DNA of 64,000 nucleotides from Spinellus fusiger (lineage: Eukaryota > Mucoromycota > Mucoromycetes > Mucorales > Phycomycetaceae): positions 248,001-312,000 of the forward strand of contig JALLLS010000033.1 in NCBI GenBank assembly GCA_025094145.1. Direction: 5' to 3'. A program made the position numbers and the translations under genes. Below are positions 10,893-20,899 of the stretch, in pieces. Below the pieces are notes generated by a model, which saw only the letters and a program-made list of their open reading frames with translations, made no database searches and was not told where the DNA came from. Within the stretch, counting starts at the first letter, position 1. Each line of letters starts with the position of its first letter.

Positions 10893-11089
10893 CTACAACA
10901 TAATTCATAGTTAAGACACTGCATATTAAAGTCTACTGAAAAGGCCATTATTATCAAGCATCTTAAAACAGTAATAGATTATTCTTAATAACATGGCCAC
11001 CTGTCTATTTAATATAAATAGATATGTTAAAATTGTTTTAATAAAGGTATCTCGTTTTGAGTCTGATTAATTCCCTTTTGAATTTAACA
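10893..11089 (+). mobile_element. LTR family 2, 5'-truncated copy
   Basis: It matches the last ~197 bp of the 256-bp LTR from the CTACAAC-TAATTCATAG block to the AATTTAACA end, with scattered substitutions. The first ~70 bp are absent or unrecognisable, and no target duplication is visible. Confidence 0.7.
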
Positions 11090-12468
11090 GATTAAATCAA
11101 GCCCATCTTTTAAAAGTGTTTGACTAAATCACACACAGTGGAAGAAGACATGCTGAACATGTGTGAGGCTTTAGTAAAGGTGTTACCATTGAGAAACGTT
11201 TTAAAATTTTGGATTTTGGATTCTTTAAAATTGGAATGTTGATTTAAATAAAGATTTAATTCAGAAAAAAAATAGAATCAATAATTTATTGTTGATATTT
11301 CTAGAAACTATTATAATTTAGGGCAATGCAAGATCTAAGAAGGCTAATAGGTCTTAGTGTGAGGTGGCTATGGACACAGGTTACTTGGGACAGATAGTAC
11401 ACTTGGGGATGTACTGTGGTAGTCCTAATTCAGAGGTAGCTGAACAATAGAGGTACTTGGTGGAAGATATATATGGCCAAATAGGGTAGAGTGCTTGTAA
11501 AAGATAGAACCAAAGCAGGGAAACAGGACAATGGTACCAGGTAACAAAATAATAGGAAAGAGTATCTAGGCCAACAAAATCAGACTTGCATGATATCTAG
11601 ACAGCTCTTGCTTCTACAAATGCTACACAGATCCTGTTTGAAAACCTTGATAATTTATTCAATAGAAAAGAACACTGTTTATATATCTATGGATTCCAAG
11701 GGGTTGTGACTATTTGCCCTGAATGTAAGACTTTAACATTCAGGGAGGTTTGTTTGTTGTTTATTCATCTAGCCTCAAAGTACTGTCTGGAGCAGCTGAC
11801 ATTACTCACACTATTAATAAGGGTGTATTTTGATTTATAACCTATATAATAGCTTGTTGTAGACATTTTAACTTCAAATCACTACATATAATATTTATAG
11901 GATTTAGTTTTAATTATTAAATTTTTAATGTATCATCAGATCAATATTATGGCCTAAGGATATAATAATCCTACTTCAAATACACCAAGATTTTTAAAAA
12001 ATTTGTTTTTATTAATAAATTATAAAGTCTTCACTATATATTATCAGATATAACAATATATTGGAATCTATTATTATGTATTATTATTGATAGTAACAAT
12101 ACCTCAATATCTAAAAAAAAATTAAAACAATTAAGATATTTAAAATATAGAACCTCATTCAAAACTTAGATTATTTCTAATTGATATTGAAATATTAATA
12201 ATACAAATAAATTAAAAGATTAGATTTCTACCATTATAAATAGAACATTTCTCTGTTTAACACATACAAAATTGAAGAATGGGTCATATGAATGGTATCT
12301 ATTTGATACAACTTAGATATCTTAATTAAAAGGTAAATTAATAAAAATCAAGAAAAGGAGTTCATTAGAAAGCTACTACTAGAGTCCAAGAATTAAAAAG
12401 TTTGACTACTTGTACTAAATAAAAAACAAAACAAAAAAAAACATATGACTAAGTATCAGTTCAAAAAT
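11090..12468. other. AT-rich intergenic region
   Basis: No gene is seen. Around 11640-11690 there is an LTR-like order on the minus strand (TATATAAACAG then AATAAATTAT), too isolated to call. The last 400 bp before the tRNA gene are very A+T rich. Confidence 0.45.
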
Positions 12469-12540
12469 AGGTCTCGCCGAGATTTGAACTCGGATAGTGA
12501 GAATCAGAATCTCAAATGCTGACCATTACATCACGAAACC
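12469..12540 (-). tRNA. tRNA-Gln (anticodon CTG)
   Basis: Read on the minus strand it folds as a complete cloverleaf: acceptor GGTTTCG with CGAGACC (one T-G wobble), D-stem ATGT with GCAT, anticodon stem TGAGA with TCTCA around loop TTCTGAT, and T-stem CCGAG with CTCGG around TTCAAAT. The loop gives anticodon CTG, which reads glutamine CAG codons. The sequence resembles eukaryotic tRNA-Gln throughout and has no intron. A LINE is inserted 10 bp upstream of it. The first 13 nt of the gene are duplicated at the far end of that LINE. Confidence 0.93.
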
Positions 12541-12729
12541 ACTTCTCTTTCTGCTAAAGAAAACTTTTTTTTTAAAATTCGTAAGTTCAATCCAAAAATT
12601 CAAAAACGTCCATCCGTCTCCAAAAAGCTGCATCCATCTGCATCCATCATCAATCCATCTTCCCCCATCTCCCGACTATCTTCTACAAAAGTTTCAGACC
12701 TCCAGCTCTCAAACTTGACCAGATCCACC

Positions 12730-13515
12730 ATGTTCTCTTCTCCAGCAGGACAACAACACCTTTTGGCTAATGCCACCACCACCACCGAAGCTCAACTTAT
12801 CTCAGCAGTGACGTCACTCCAACAGAGCTTTGCTCAAATGGCTTCTGAGCACACCCATCAGAAGCAGAGACTTGAGGCCTTTGAGGCCATTATGGAAGAA
12901 AACAAGCAGCTGAGAGAGACTGTGGCAGCCCTTGAGGCAAAGCTTGCTGCCTTGACTAATAAGGCAACTCCTGTGATACAAGAGGTGACACAGGCACCAA
13001 AGAACCACCAACAGGCTGAGAAGACAGCCAAGGACTCCACATGGGCTACTGTAGCCAAAAAGACCTGCCCAGCACCTTCAACTAGGAGAGTGGAATCTGC
13101 TGCACATGCCTTCACCATCCAAGAAGGTCCTAAAGGTTACAATTATGTGTACATTCCAAGAGGCAGACGCATGAACCGCCCAGAGACAAGACGTCTCCTG
13201 AGAACCCTTGGCCTGGAAACAGGTAGAATCCTGGATGTGTGTTTCCCTGCCCATTCTGTTCTTGGTCTTTTGGTCCATGTCCAGTATGTTGAGTCTCTTA
13301 CTGCAGTCTTGAATAAGGCCAAGGTAGATATCTACAAGAACTTTGACCCTCTGGACCCCAAGCATCTGGCAGACCCAAAATATGCCACCTTCAATGTTGA
13401 GCAGATGTGCATTGAGGCAGCCAGACTCCAAGAGAACAGATGCATGCAGGCTATCCAGTACATGCACCCCCACATTGCTTTTTCTGTTGCTGCTGCTTTT
13501 GTAGCCAATGGCTAG
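12730..13515 (+). CDS. LINE ORF1 protein
   Basis: 261 aa from the ATG at 12730; an upstream in-frame TTG exists but is not needed. Roughly residues 20-75 are predicted to be coiled coil (a Leu/Glu/Lys heptad-like run around LEAFEAIMEENKQLRETVAA), as in many LINE ORF1 proteins that trimerise and bind element RNA. The second half, from about residue 130, contains YNYVYIPRGRR and GRILDVCFPAHSVLGLLVH. This domain recurs in the orphan protein at 19562-20437. No CCHC zinc knuckle is visible. It lies 133 bp upstream of ORF2. Confidence 0.8.
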   Translation: MFSSPAGQQHLLANATTTTEAQLISAVTSLQQSFAQMASEHTHQKQRLEAFEAIMEENKQLRETVAALEAKLAALTNKATPVIQEVTQAPKNHQQAEKTAKDSTWATVAKKTCPAPSTRRVESAAHAFTIQEGPKGYNYVYIPRGRRMNRPETRRLLRTLGLETGRILDVCFPAHSVLGLLVHVQYVESLTAVLNKAKVDIYKNFDPLDPKHLADPKYATFNVEQMCIEAARLQENRCMQAIQYMHPHIAFSVAAAFVANG

Positions 13516-13648
13516 ATCAGTGAAGAGCAGATGCCCCCCAAGCCAACCAACAAGGGATACATTGACAGAGATGACCCAGCAAATGCCTTCCAAGTGAGCA
13601 GAAGAAGCTCTGTTGCCATGTCTGAGTCCTTCAACAACAAACACCAAT

Positions 13649-16600
13649 ATGAATAGAGTCTCTATAGGCCTATGGAATGCCAATGGACTTCAACAGTCTA
13701 TGGTATATGACATTATGACACACTCACACTCCTTTACTATGCTCTTTATCACAGAAACCTGGCTCCTCTCTCCCTCCCACCTCCCTACTTCCTGGACACA
13801 GTTCCACACCTATGGCAAGCCTGTTGAGAACAGCTACCATGGCTCACTTGGTATCTGTGCTCTTGTTTCTCCCTCCTGTCCCTACCATGTTACCCACATC
13901 CCTATGCCCTCCCCCTATGCCCTTGGTGTCCAAATTGGTTCACTGAGAATTATATGTCTCTACCTTCCCCCCTCCCTTTCCCTTGAAGACACTTTTGCAG
14001 TGCTCAACTCCATTCCTTTGACAGAGGACACAATCATCTGTGGGGATCTGAATGCAAGACTTGGTGCAGTTCTTGGGGACCATGACACAAATCCTAGAGG
14101 TACAGCCCTACTGGAATGGCTAGAAGAACGTCAGCTGTATGTCCAGAACAGCATGCATGCCTTTGGTCAAGCAACCTACCACTCTTTCCAACAAGAACAA
14201 GAGATGAGTAGCATTGTGGATCTGTTTGTGTCCAACTGTCTCTTTGACAACACATTCATGATGGTGTATGGTGATCTCTCTCTTGGTTCAGACCATAGGC
14301 TGCTCAGTATGACATTTGATCATGACATGTCTACAGCTCCTCTCACACCACCACCCATCAGAAGAATGTGGAATCTCTCATGCCTTGTAGAGCCAGATGT
14401 TGCTGATCTATACAGAGACAAGTTTGATAGTCTCTCCTCTCAACTATGTCAACTAATTACATCTACAGTGAGCAATCCTCCTGGTGTCTGTCCTGACATT
14501 GATGGCCTGACAGATCAGCTCAGCAGCTGCATCTACTCTGCTTTGGACAGCTCTGTTGGAAGCAAGACACATAGACCTGCACATTGGCAGAAGTTCTGGA
14601 GTGAGGCTCTGCAGGTGGCAGTTGAGAAGAGGGAGCACAGCTTCAAGAGCTGGAAAAGGGCAAGAGGCCTGGACAAGGTTTGTTGGTGGCAGAGGCACCT
14701 GGATGCACAGAGGGCCTTTAGGTGTGAGGTGCAAAGAGCCAAGAGAAGACACTGGCAGGAGTTTTGCAAGAGCATGGAGAGAGACTATGCAAAGGCTACA
14801 TCCAAGGTAAAGCAGATTTGTAGAAGAAGACAGCCACAGCAGACATTCCAACACCCAGATGGGCCAGCAGCAGCAGCAGCAGAAGTGATGAGCCAACACC
14901 TTGAGAGTGTTTATAGAGGCTCACTATTAACATCACTTAGACCACCAGTAACAGCACAGCAGCATCAGCATCCCTTCCCAGCAGCCACAACACCATTCTC
15001 ACAACCTGTTGTCAAGTTCTGTATGAAGCTGCTGCCAAATAGGAAAGCACCAGGAGTAGACCACCTGAGAGCAGAAATGCTAAAGCCACTCAGCACCACC
15101 ATTGTCCCCATTCTTTCTGGTCTGTTCACCATGTGTTGGCAGTGGTCCTATGTTCCTCTCCCATGGCGTCAAGCACAGGTGTTCCCCATCTTCAAAAAGG
15201 GTGATCCAAGTGATCCAGCCAACTACAGGCCAATCTCATTGACTTCTGTTCTCAGAAAGCTCTTTGAGGTATGTCTTGCACCAGACCTGCACAAGTACTC
15301 TCCCCCTCTAGATGTTGCCCAGGGTGGATTCAGACCAAGAAGAGGTGCACTGGACCAGGCTCTGTGTTTACACAACCTGATGAAGAGATATTACCAGAGA
15401 AATTGCCAGTATCCTGTGGTAGCCTACTTGGATATCAAGGCAGCCTATGACACTGTAGACAGGAACCTGATCTGGGATGCCCTCCAAAAGAGAAACACAC
15501 CATCACCACTGCTTGCCTTACTGGTCCATTTGCTTGATGATGTACATGTGTCAGAAGGATAATTGTTATTATTACTACATAAATTAATTATTAGGAAATT
15601 AAACATACTATAATAGAAAATATTTTACTTATGGATATTTTTCTAATTTTAAAACACTTTTTATATTCTATATCATAGATTCAAAAACTTATAACAATAA
15701 AATCTTTAATAAATCCATTTTTAATCATAAAATATATCTATCTATCATAAGATAGCCTTACCAATTGGTAGAAGTTAATTCCAATCATTGGCTCATAATG
15801 TCTATTAGTTGTATTGGTAAATTAATAAGAAATAATAACTCAATTAATTTATAGAATCTAGAGTAGTTATTTGTATAACAAACTACAGAATTAGACTGTT
15901 GATAAATGATAGGTTCTATATATTTTTGAATCTGTTAGTTTTTATCTCAATTGTTAAATTGACTGATAATCTTTCCAAATAAGATAATCCCTCTCAGTTA
16001 TTCTGAACAACCATGTGTCCTCTTTTTTCTCTCCTGTCACTGGTGTACTGCAAGGCTCAGTTCTCAGCCCCCATCTCTACTCAATATATATCAACCCACT
16101 TGCATGTTTATTCAGAAGTGTGGCAACAGCAACAACAACAACACATGTGCAGTCTAGCTCACCATCATCTTTGGCAGAGTATGAAGAATCACTCACAGAT
16201 AGCAGTAGCACCACTATGGATAAGCCTACAGGAATAAACTCACTCTTCTTTGCTGATGATATTGCTGTCTTTGGTAAGGTTGGAGAGGTTCAACACATGC
16301 TGCATTTGGCAGAGCACTACTCTATTTCAGTTGGCTTTAGATGGAGTCCTTCCAAGTGTACAGTGGTTCTTCCCCCTTTTGTTTCCCAGGCCAACCAGTT
16401 CAAGATATATGGAGAGCCCCTTCCAGCAGCCAATGAGTTCATTTACCTTGGCATGCTCTTTGTCTACAATGGAATCAACGTTTCTGGGATTGTTTCTCAC
16501 AGGAAGCAAGGCACAATGTTTGCCATGTCAACACTGCATGCTGTTGGTGCCTCATGTTCTGGTTTCTCTTTGCTTCTCAGCTCTAGGCTATACAAGACCT

Positions 16601-17418
16601 TTATTAGGCCAAAGTTTGAGTATGGTTTGGCAATTACTACTCTCTTGAAGAAGGATTCCAAGGCTCTGGAGAAGATACAAGACAGGTGCCTAAGAATGAT
16701 CATAAGCGGCCACCCCACTAGCTCCACTCAGGTGTTGAAGCATATCTGTGACCTGCCCAGCATGAACTTCAGAGCAGACTCTCTCAAGACAAGATTCTGT
16801 CTTTGGGCTGCCTCCCTGCCTCCCCAATGTCTTTTGTCTCTGCTGGTAAACAGCCCACAAGTGCTACCACTAGAGCCACTCACTAAGAATCCCCTTTTTG
16901 CCTCTCTCCCACCAGTATTGCCAGCAACATCAGCTCAGCTAAGGCAATACTTCAAACAACAACACCAACAGCTACTTGATCAATTCTTGCAAGTAACCAA
17001 CAAGGTGCTCATCAAGGCATGCAGGCCAACACTTGGCATTGATCCAGTCCTCTTCTTGCCAGCCACTAGACATGAGAGAAGCAGACTCATATGTTGGAGA
17101 ATGGGATGGCTGCCTGGTACGTCACAACCATGTCAGTGCAGTCCACTAGAGCACACATCCAGAAGACATCTTGCAGAGTGTCCAGTGATACCAAGGGACC
17201 TTTGGGATCAACTGCCACCAACACCACAACACTGCCATCCATTAGACCATGCCATCTCCAGTCTTTTTGAGAAATCTTCTTCCTGTCCTCCCTTTTGGCT
17301 GCCACTACACAAGATCCTCTGGCACATAGATCAGCTCTGCAACCCTGACTCTGATTTCAGCCCCCACCCAAGTCCAGGCATGCTTTGGCATGATCAGGTG
17401 CACCAGGTGCATGAATAA
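13649..17418 (+). pseudogene. LINE ORF2 (endonuclease and reverse transcriptase), split by an insertion
   Basis: From the ATG at 13649, residues 1-230 are an APE-like endonuclease: WNANGL, LFITETW, ICGDLNARLG, SIVDLFVS and LGSDHRLL carry the expected Asn, Glu, Asp and His residues. A reverse transcriptase follows: RKAPGVDHLRAEML, KKGDPSDPANYRPISLTS and motif A AYLDIKAAYDTVDR come before the break. GVLQGSVLSPHLYSIYIN and the catalytic FADD come after it (from about 16240). The C-terminus has a CCHC-type cluster (CQCSPLEHTSRRHLAEC). The frame is interrupted by a 439-bp insertion at 15555-15993 flanked by TCAG. Without the insert and one TCAG copy the two halves are in frame and total about 1108 aa. 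There is no RNase H domain. The clade cannot be assigned without a tree. Confidence 0.88.
15555..15993. mobile_element. Small non-autonomous insertion inside LINE ORF2
   Basis: A very AT-rich 439-bp block is bounded by a TCAG duplication (15551-15554 and 15994-15997). Its ends are weak inverted repeats (AAGGATAATTGTTATT versus AGGGATTATCTTATTT, about 10 of 16). It contains no coding capacity. Removing it with one TCAG restores the reverse transcriptase frame exactly, which fixes its boundaries. Confidence 0.75.
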
Positions 17419-17683
17419 ACAGCTTTTTGTTCTGCTTCTCTGGCCTCCTCTCTCTCATTGTTACAATCTTTTAACACAGCTGCAGAGTGGAGAGCAGAGA
17501 CAGCCTTAAAGTGTAGTAGTCTTAGTTTCTTTTTCTTGCCTGTCTTTTTTTGTTCTTTTGTCCTGTAGAACTTTTTTGCTTATATCTAATAGTATAAGGA
17601 GTACAGTAAGGCTTCATTAAGCAAATGCAACTATCTCCTTTAATAAAAATCTTTAACCTACATCACAAAACCACTTCTCTTTT

Positions 17684-18037
17684 TGTTGGTTACCAATCTG
17701 GACAAGATAATACTAAGCCCAAAAGTAGAGACAGCAATAAGAGAAAACTGAGGATAACAAGGTCTGGACTGAAGCCCACATAGATAAAAAAATAGGTAAA
17801 GAGAGGATAGAAGATGCTTTTTATTCATTCAAAATAGTTGCTTATTTATACTAATTTACATATAATACAATTGACTAAGTACATCTTGTCTTCAGTCTAC
17901 TCAGGGTGAGTGTGACTTCATCCAAGACATACTGTTTGTTTGATTATTTAATAAACCCAAAAGAAGTAATCCATGTGAGTCCAATAAGGAAAAGTGTGCT
18001 GGCCAATGGAATCATAGCATTTAGTATAGTGGCAACA
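17684..18037 (-). mobile_element. LTR family 3, copy next to tRNA-Gln
   Basis: In minus orientation it runs from TGTTGCCACTATAC (plus 18037) to GATTGGTAACCAACA (plus 17684), with TATAAATAAGC and AATAAAAAGC signals between. It matches the opposite-strand copy at 18694-18959 almost perfectly over two stretches (227 bp and about 40 bp). It carries about 82 extra bp, roughly 17915-17996, bounded by GTGTG on both sides. Before the LINE inserted, its 3' end lay 11 bp upstream of the tRNA-Gln 5' end. Confidence 0.7.
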
Positions 18038-18109
18038 TTTTTGTCATTCCCTAATTTGAACAGAATAGTTCTAAGCCTGGAGGTATGTGCACAGAGTGGA
18101 ATAGCTAGT

Positions 18110-18231
18110 GGTTCTTGGTTTGGACTGAAGCCCACATAGATCAAAGAAGAAGAATAAAAAAGAAGATAGAAGATAATGTTTATTCATTGAATCCACTTGA
18201 TTATTTATACTAAATTCTACAGTGTACAACT
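18110..18231 (-). mobile_element. LTR family 3, older copy broken by an LTR family 2 insertion
   Basis: TTTGGACTGAAGCCCACATA followed by the A-rich segment and GTTTATTCATTGAATCCACT parallels the 3' half of the LTR at 17684-18037, but with many differences. The match resumes more weakly after 18488 (ACATACATGTCTTGGCTTAA), beyond the inserted family 2 LTR. So family 2 inserted into an existing family 3 LTR. Confidence 0.5.
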
Positions 18232-18487
18232 TGTTAAATTTGAAAGGAAATTAATCAGACTCAAAACAAGATACTTTTATTAAAACAATTTTGAGATGTC
18301 TATTTATACTAAATAGACAAGTGGCTGTGTACTGAATATGATCTATTACTGTTTTAGGATGCTTGTCAAATAATGGCCTGTTCAGTAGACTTTAATATGT
18401 GGTGTCTTAACTATGAATTATGTTGTAGAAAGGAGATGACTTAATAATTGGTCTGTGGCTGCTACCATTGTCTTCATGATTACAACA
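18232..18487 (-). mobile_element. Solo LTR, family 2 (256 bp), inverted copy
   Basis: Full-length reverse complement of the copy at 10109-10364, the same 256-bp length, from TGTTAAATTTG to GATTACAACA. The flanks CAACT (18227-18231) and CAAAT (18488-18492) look like a 5-bp target duplication with one change. It lies between the two inverted family 3 LTRs. Confidence 0.78.
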
Positions 18488-18693
18488 CAAATGCACATAC
18501 ATGTCTTGGCTTAACATGTTCACTGTGAAGAGAACATAAAGACAAGACAATATATTGCATTAGCATTTATCTTATTAATTATATTATATTATCTGTGTGT
18601 ATCCACACAGGATAATGTGTGTTCCAAAAAGGGAAGACATGTGCAGCCAATAGTATTACTCTATTTGATAGCACAGTGTCTAGCACAGACATT

Positions 18694-18959
18694 TGTTGCC
18701 ACTATACTAAATGCTATGATTCCATTGGCCAGCACACTCACCCTGAGTAGACTGAAGACAAGATGTACTTAGTCAATTGTATTATATGTAAATTAGTATA
18801 AATAAGCAACTATTTTGAATGAATAAAAAGCATCTTCTATCCTCTCTTTACCTATTTTTTTATCTATGTGGGCTTCAGTCCAGACCTTGTTATCCTCAGT
18901 TTTCTCTTATTGCTGTCTCTACTTTTGGGCTTAGTATTATCTTATAGAAATTGGTAACC
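18694..18959 (+). mobile_element. LTR family 3, copy next to tRNA-Met
   Basis: It runs from TGTTGCCACTATAC to ATTGGTAACC, with TATAAATAAGC and AATAAAAAGC inside. Its outer 227 bp (18733-18959) are the reverse complement of 17688-17914 with few differences. The final AACA of the other copy is not present here. The end lies 16 bp upstream of the tRNA-Met 5' end, in the same orientation relative to the tRNA gene as the copy beside tRNA-Gln. Confidence 0.7.
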
Positions 18960-18975
18960 TTCGCAAAAGAAGAAT

Positions 18976-19048
18976 GCTTTCCTAGCGCAGTTGGCAGCGC
19001 GTTAGTCTCATAATCTGAAGGTCGCCAGTTCGATCCTGGCAGAGAGCA
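18976..19048 (+). tRNA. tRNA-Met, elongator type (anticodon CAT)
   Basis: A 73-nt cloverleaf: acceptor GCTTTCC with AGAGAGC (one wobble and a C-A mismatch at the last pair), D-arm GCGC-AGTTGGCA-GCGC, anticodon arm TTAGT-CTCATAA-TCTGA, and T-arm GCCAG-TTCGATC-CTGGC. The sequence TTAGCGCAGTTGGCAGCGC-like D-arm and CTCATAATCTGAAGGTC are typical of eukaryotic elongator tRNA-Met. There is no intron. A TATA- and A-rich leader (CAAAAGAAGAAT) precedes it, between the tRNA and the LTR. Confidence 0.93.
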
Positions 19049-19561
19049 TATATACCAGAATATCTATTTTTACTTAGTTTTTGGACAATTTCCATTTTAA
19101 TTTAATCTCATTAGAAAGACATCTATCCCAATAGGTTTCAGCATGTCTTGCCCATCCTTTACAATCTTCTAAAGTAATCTGGTTGCAAGCTTCTGTAATT
19201 CATAGAGTAAGTGTGTCTGATTTATCTAGAGGATTTCTTCTGATAAGCTTTTTGATTTTTGACCAGTGTAAGGATTAGGGTCAGGACAGAGGTACTAGGT
19301 GTTGTGCATCAGGAACAGGTAAGAAAGCAAGAAGGGAACAAAGGTAAGGAACAAGAGAAGACAAGGACAGAGTATGGGTAGGAATCAGATATCAGGATAT
19401 TGTTTTTATTTTAACAATGAGTTGAGTATTTATACTAGAGTGTTCTATACTGCAATCTAATTCTATATTATTTAATAAGACAATCTAATGATTATAACAA
19501 AAGCCAAGACAAAGATAAGAGCAGGAGAAGAGAGACTTATAATGATTGAGACAAATGGTAG

Positions 19562-20437
19562 ACTGATGAGTTTGTCTGGGACAAGACCATTGGTGATGCC
19601 CAAATTACTTTCATAATTTGCCAAGAACAAACTAGTCATTACAAATTGGAAGCACAAGTCAAGGTCAAAGATGACCTTATTACATCTCTCCAGGCTCAGA
19701 TCAATGCCAAGAGTGCAGATAATGCACCCAAATCACCTCCCACCCCTACACCCACACCCATCCCCACAGTGAAACCCACAGATGCCATAGAAAAGGCTAC
19801 TGTCACTTATGCTAACATGGCTAAAAAGAACGCCCCACTAAAGAAGACAGCAAAGGCCAGAGCAGTGCTTAGAGCACAAACAGTTTGGGCCTTACAAGAG
19901 CCTACTGGGCTCTCAGTATACAACTTTGTATACTTGCCCTGTTGCTGCTACCTCAAGTATGGCCAGATCTGCAAGATGTTGGGATCACTGAAGATCCAAC
20001 AGTCACGGATTATAGACATCCACTTCCCAGCAAGGGGTACAATTGCACTGCTTGTACACGGTAGCTTCAAGCAAGAACTTGAGGAGAAACTCAAGAAATC
20101 AAAGATCAAGCCACAGGCAAGCTTTGATCCAGTAGCTGCAACGGTGATTGCAGACCCTAAGCTCCAGCAGGAGTCAGATAGCACCAAGGCTGCAATGGCC
20201 CAAAAACTCTTTGAGCAAAGAGTGTCCAACACTTGTCTTTGTGCCTCCACTCATTTAGGGTACAGCATTGCTTGCCACTTTGGCTCAAGCATTGCCACAC
20301 CCCGTCTATCCACCATTGCCTTTGAGAAGCTCCTGGCAGACCTTAAGGCCAAGGCCACAGTCACCAGCCCTCCCGCCACCCTTGAGAAAGAAGCCCTCCA
20401 GGCATTTGGGTCTGACTCAGCCATGGAAGGAGTCTAG
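19562..20437 (+). pseudogene. Orphan LINE ORF1-like protein
   Basis: The open frame follows a TAG at 19559-19561 and has no good ATG in its first 80 codons, so the 5' end is probably lost. It has a short coiled-coil start (KLEAQVKVKDDLITSLQAQI), a Pro/Thr-rich linker, then YNFVYLP and SRIIDIHFPARGTIALLVHG. These match the ORF1 of the LINE at 12730-13515 (YNYVYIP, GRILDVCFPAHSVLGLLVH), as do FDP and ADPK further on. So it is a diverged member of the same ORF1 family. No reverse transcriptase follows in the next 1.5 kb. The 513 bp between tRNA-Met and this frame contain an LTR-like TATA/AATAAA pair on the minus strand near 19390-19450 but no gene. Confidence 0.7.
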
Positions 20438-20742
20438 GGAGACAATCAACACACCCAACAAGACTTGTAAATAGACCAATCTTTGGTCTATTGAAAGCTT
20501 GTGGGATTAGGCTCAAACTAATGTCTATGTCTGCATTGTCATTTTCTCTCATTTCTCATATTTCTCTTCATTTTTTCCCTCATTTCGAGGTTTTATATAC
20601 TCTTATCTTTCTGTTTCTTTTTTCCTTGCATTTCTTTTTTCCACTTTTGTATTTGAAAGTGTTTATATGTATATCTTAATTGTTCAAAAATTCTCATAGG
20701 GTGGCTAACATGCCCAATGCGCGAATAGCAACTAACACCCAA

Positions 20743-20899
20743 AAATAAAAAATACTTTGAACTGTACTACAAAAAGAAATAGAAGTTTGGATACTTGCAA
20801 ACCTTATGATTTTAAACACTGATACATAAAAGAGCAAAATATTTTCGGTCTTAAGAAGAAAATATCACCGCTTAAAGGCCAGAAAAATCTTTGGGTGTG
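20743..20899 (-). repeat. Dispersed terminal repeat of the CACACC/GGTGTG family
   Basis: Its end reads GGCCAGAAAAATCTTTGGGTGTG, with the GATATTTTCTTCTTAAGACC part and TTTGCAAGTATC block also matching the left end of the Fanzor-carrying element at 4876 (minus orientation here). No partner end was located nearby, so it is a solo end or a decayed element. It shares longer similarity with 4876-4990 than with the other copies. Confidence 0.6.

Larger units (their letters stand above)
12551..17658 (+). mobile_element. APE-type LINE inserted at the tRNA-Gln gene
   Basis: A 5.1-kb element with ORF1, an APE-RT ORF2 and a short 3' region, all on the plus strand. It is flanked by a 24-bp direct repeat with one mismatch (12527-12550 and 17659-17682), interpreted as the target-site duplication. 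The duplicated target runs from position 14 inside tRNA-Gln to 10 bp upstream of it. There is no long poly-A tail; the 3' end reads ...CTTTAATAAAAATCTTTAACC. A secondary insertion breaks ORF2 at 15555-15993. The good coding state of the rest suggests a fairly recent insertion. Confidence 0.85.

Noticed and set aside
17684..18959. Single foldback DNA transposon with 227-bp terminal inverted repeats
   Set aside because: The arms carry LTR hallmarks (TG...CA-type ends, TATA box, AATAAA) and each abuts a different tRNA gene in the same relative orientation; no outer target duplication is visible. Kept as two LTRs.
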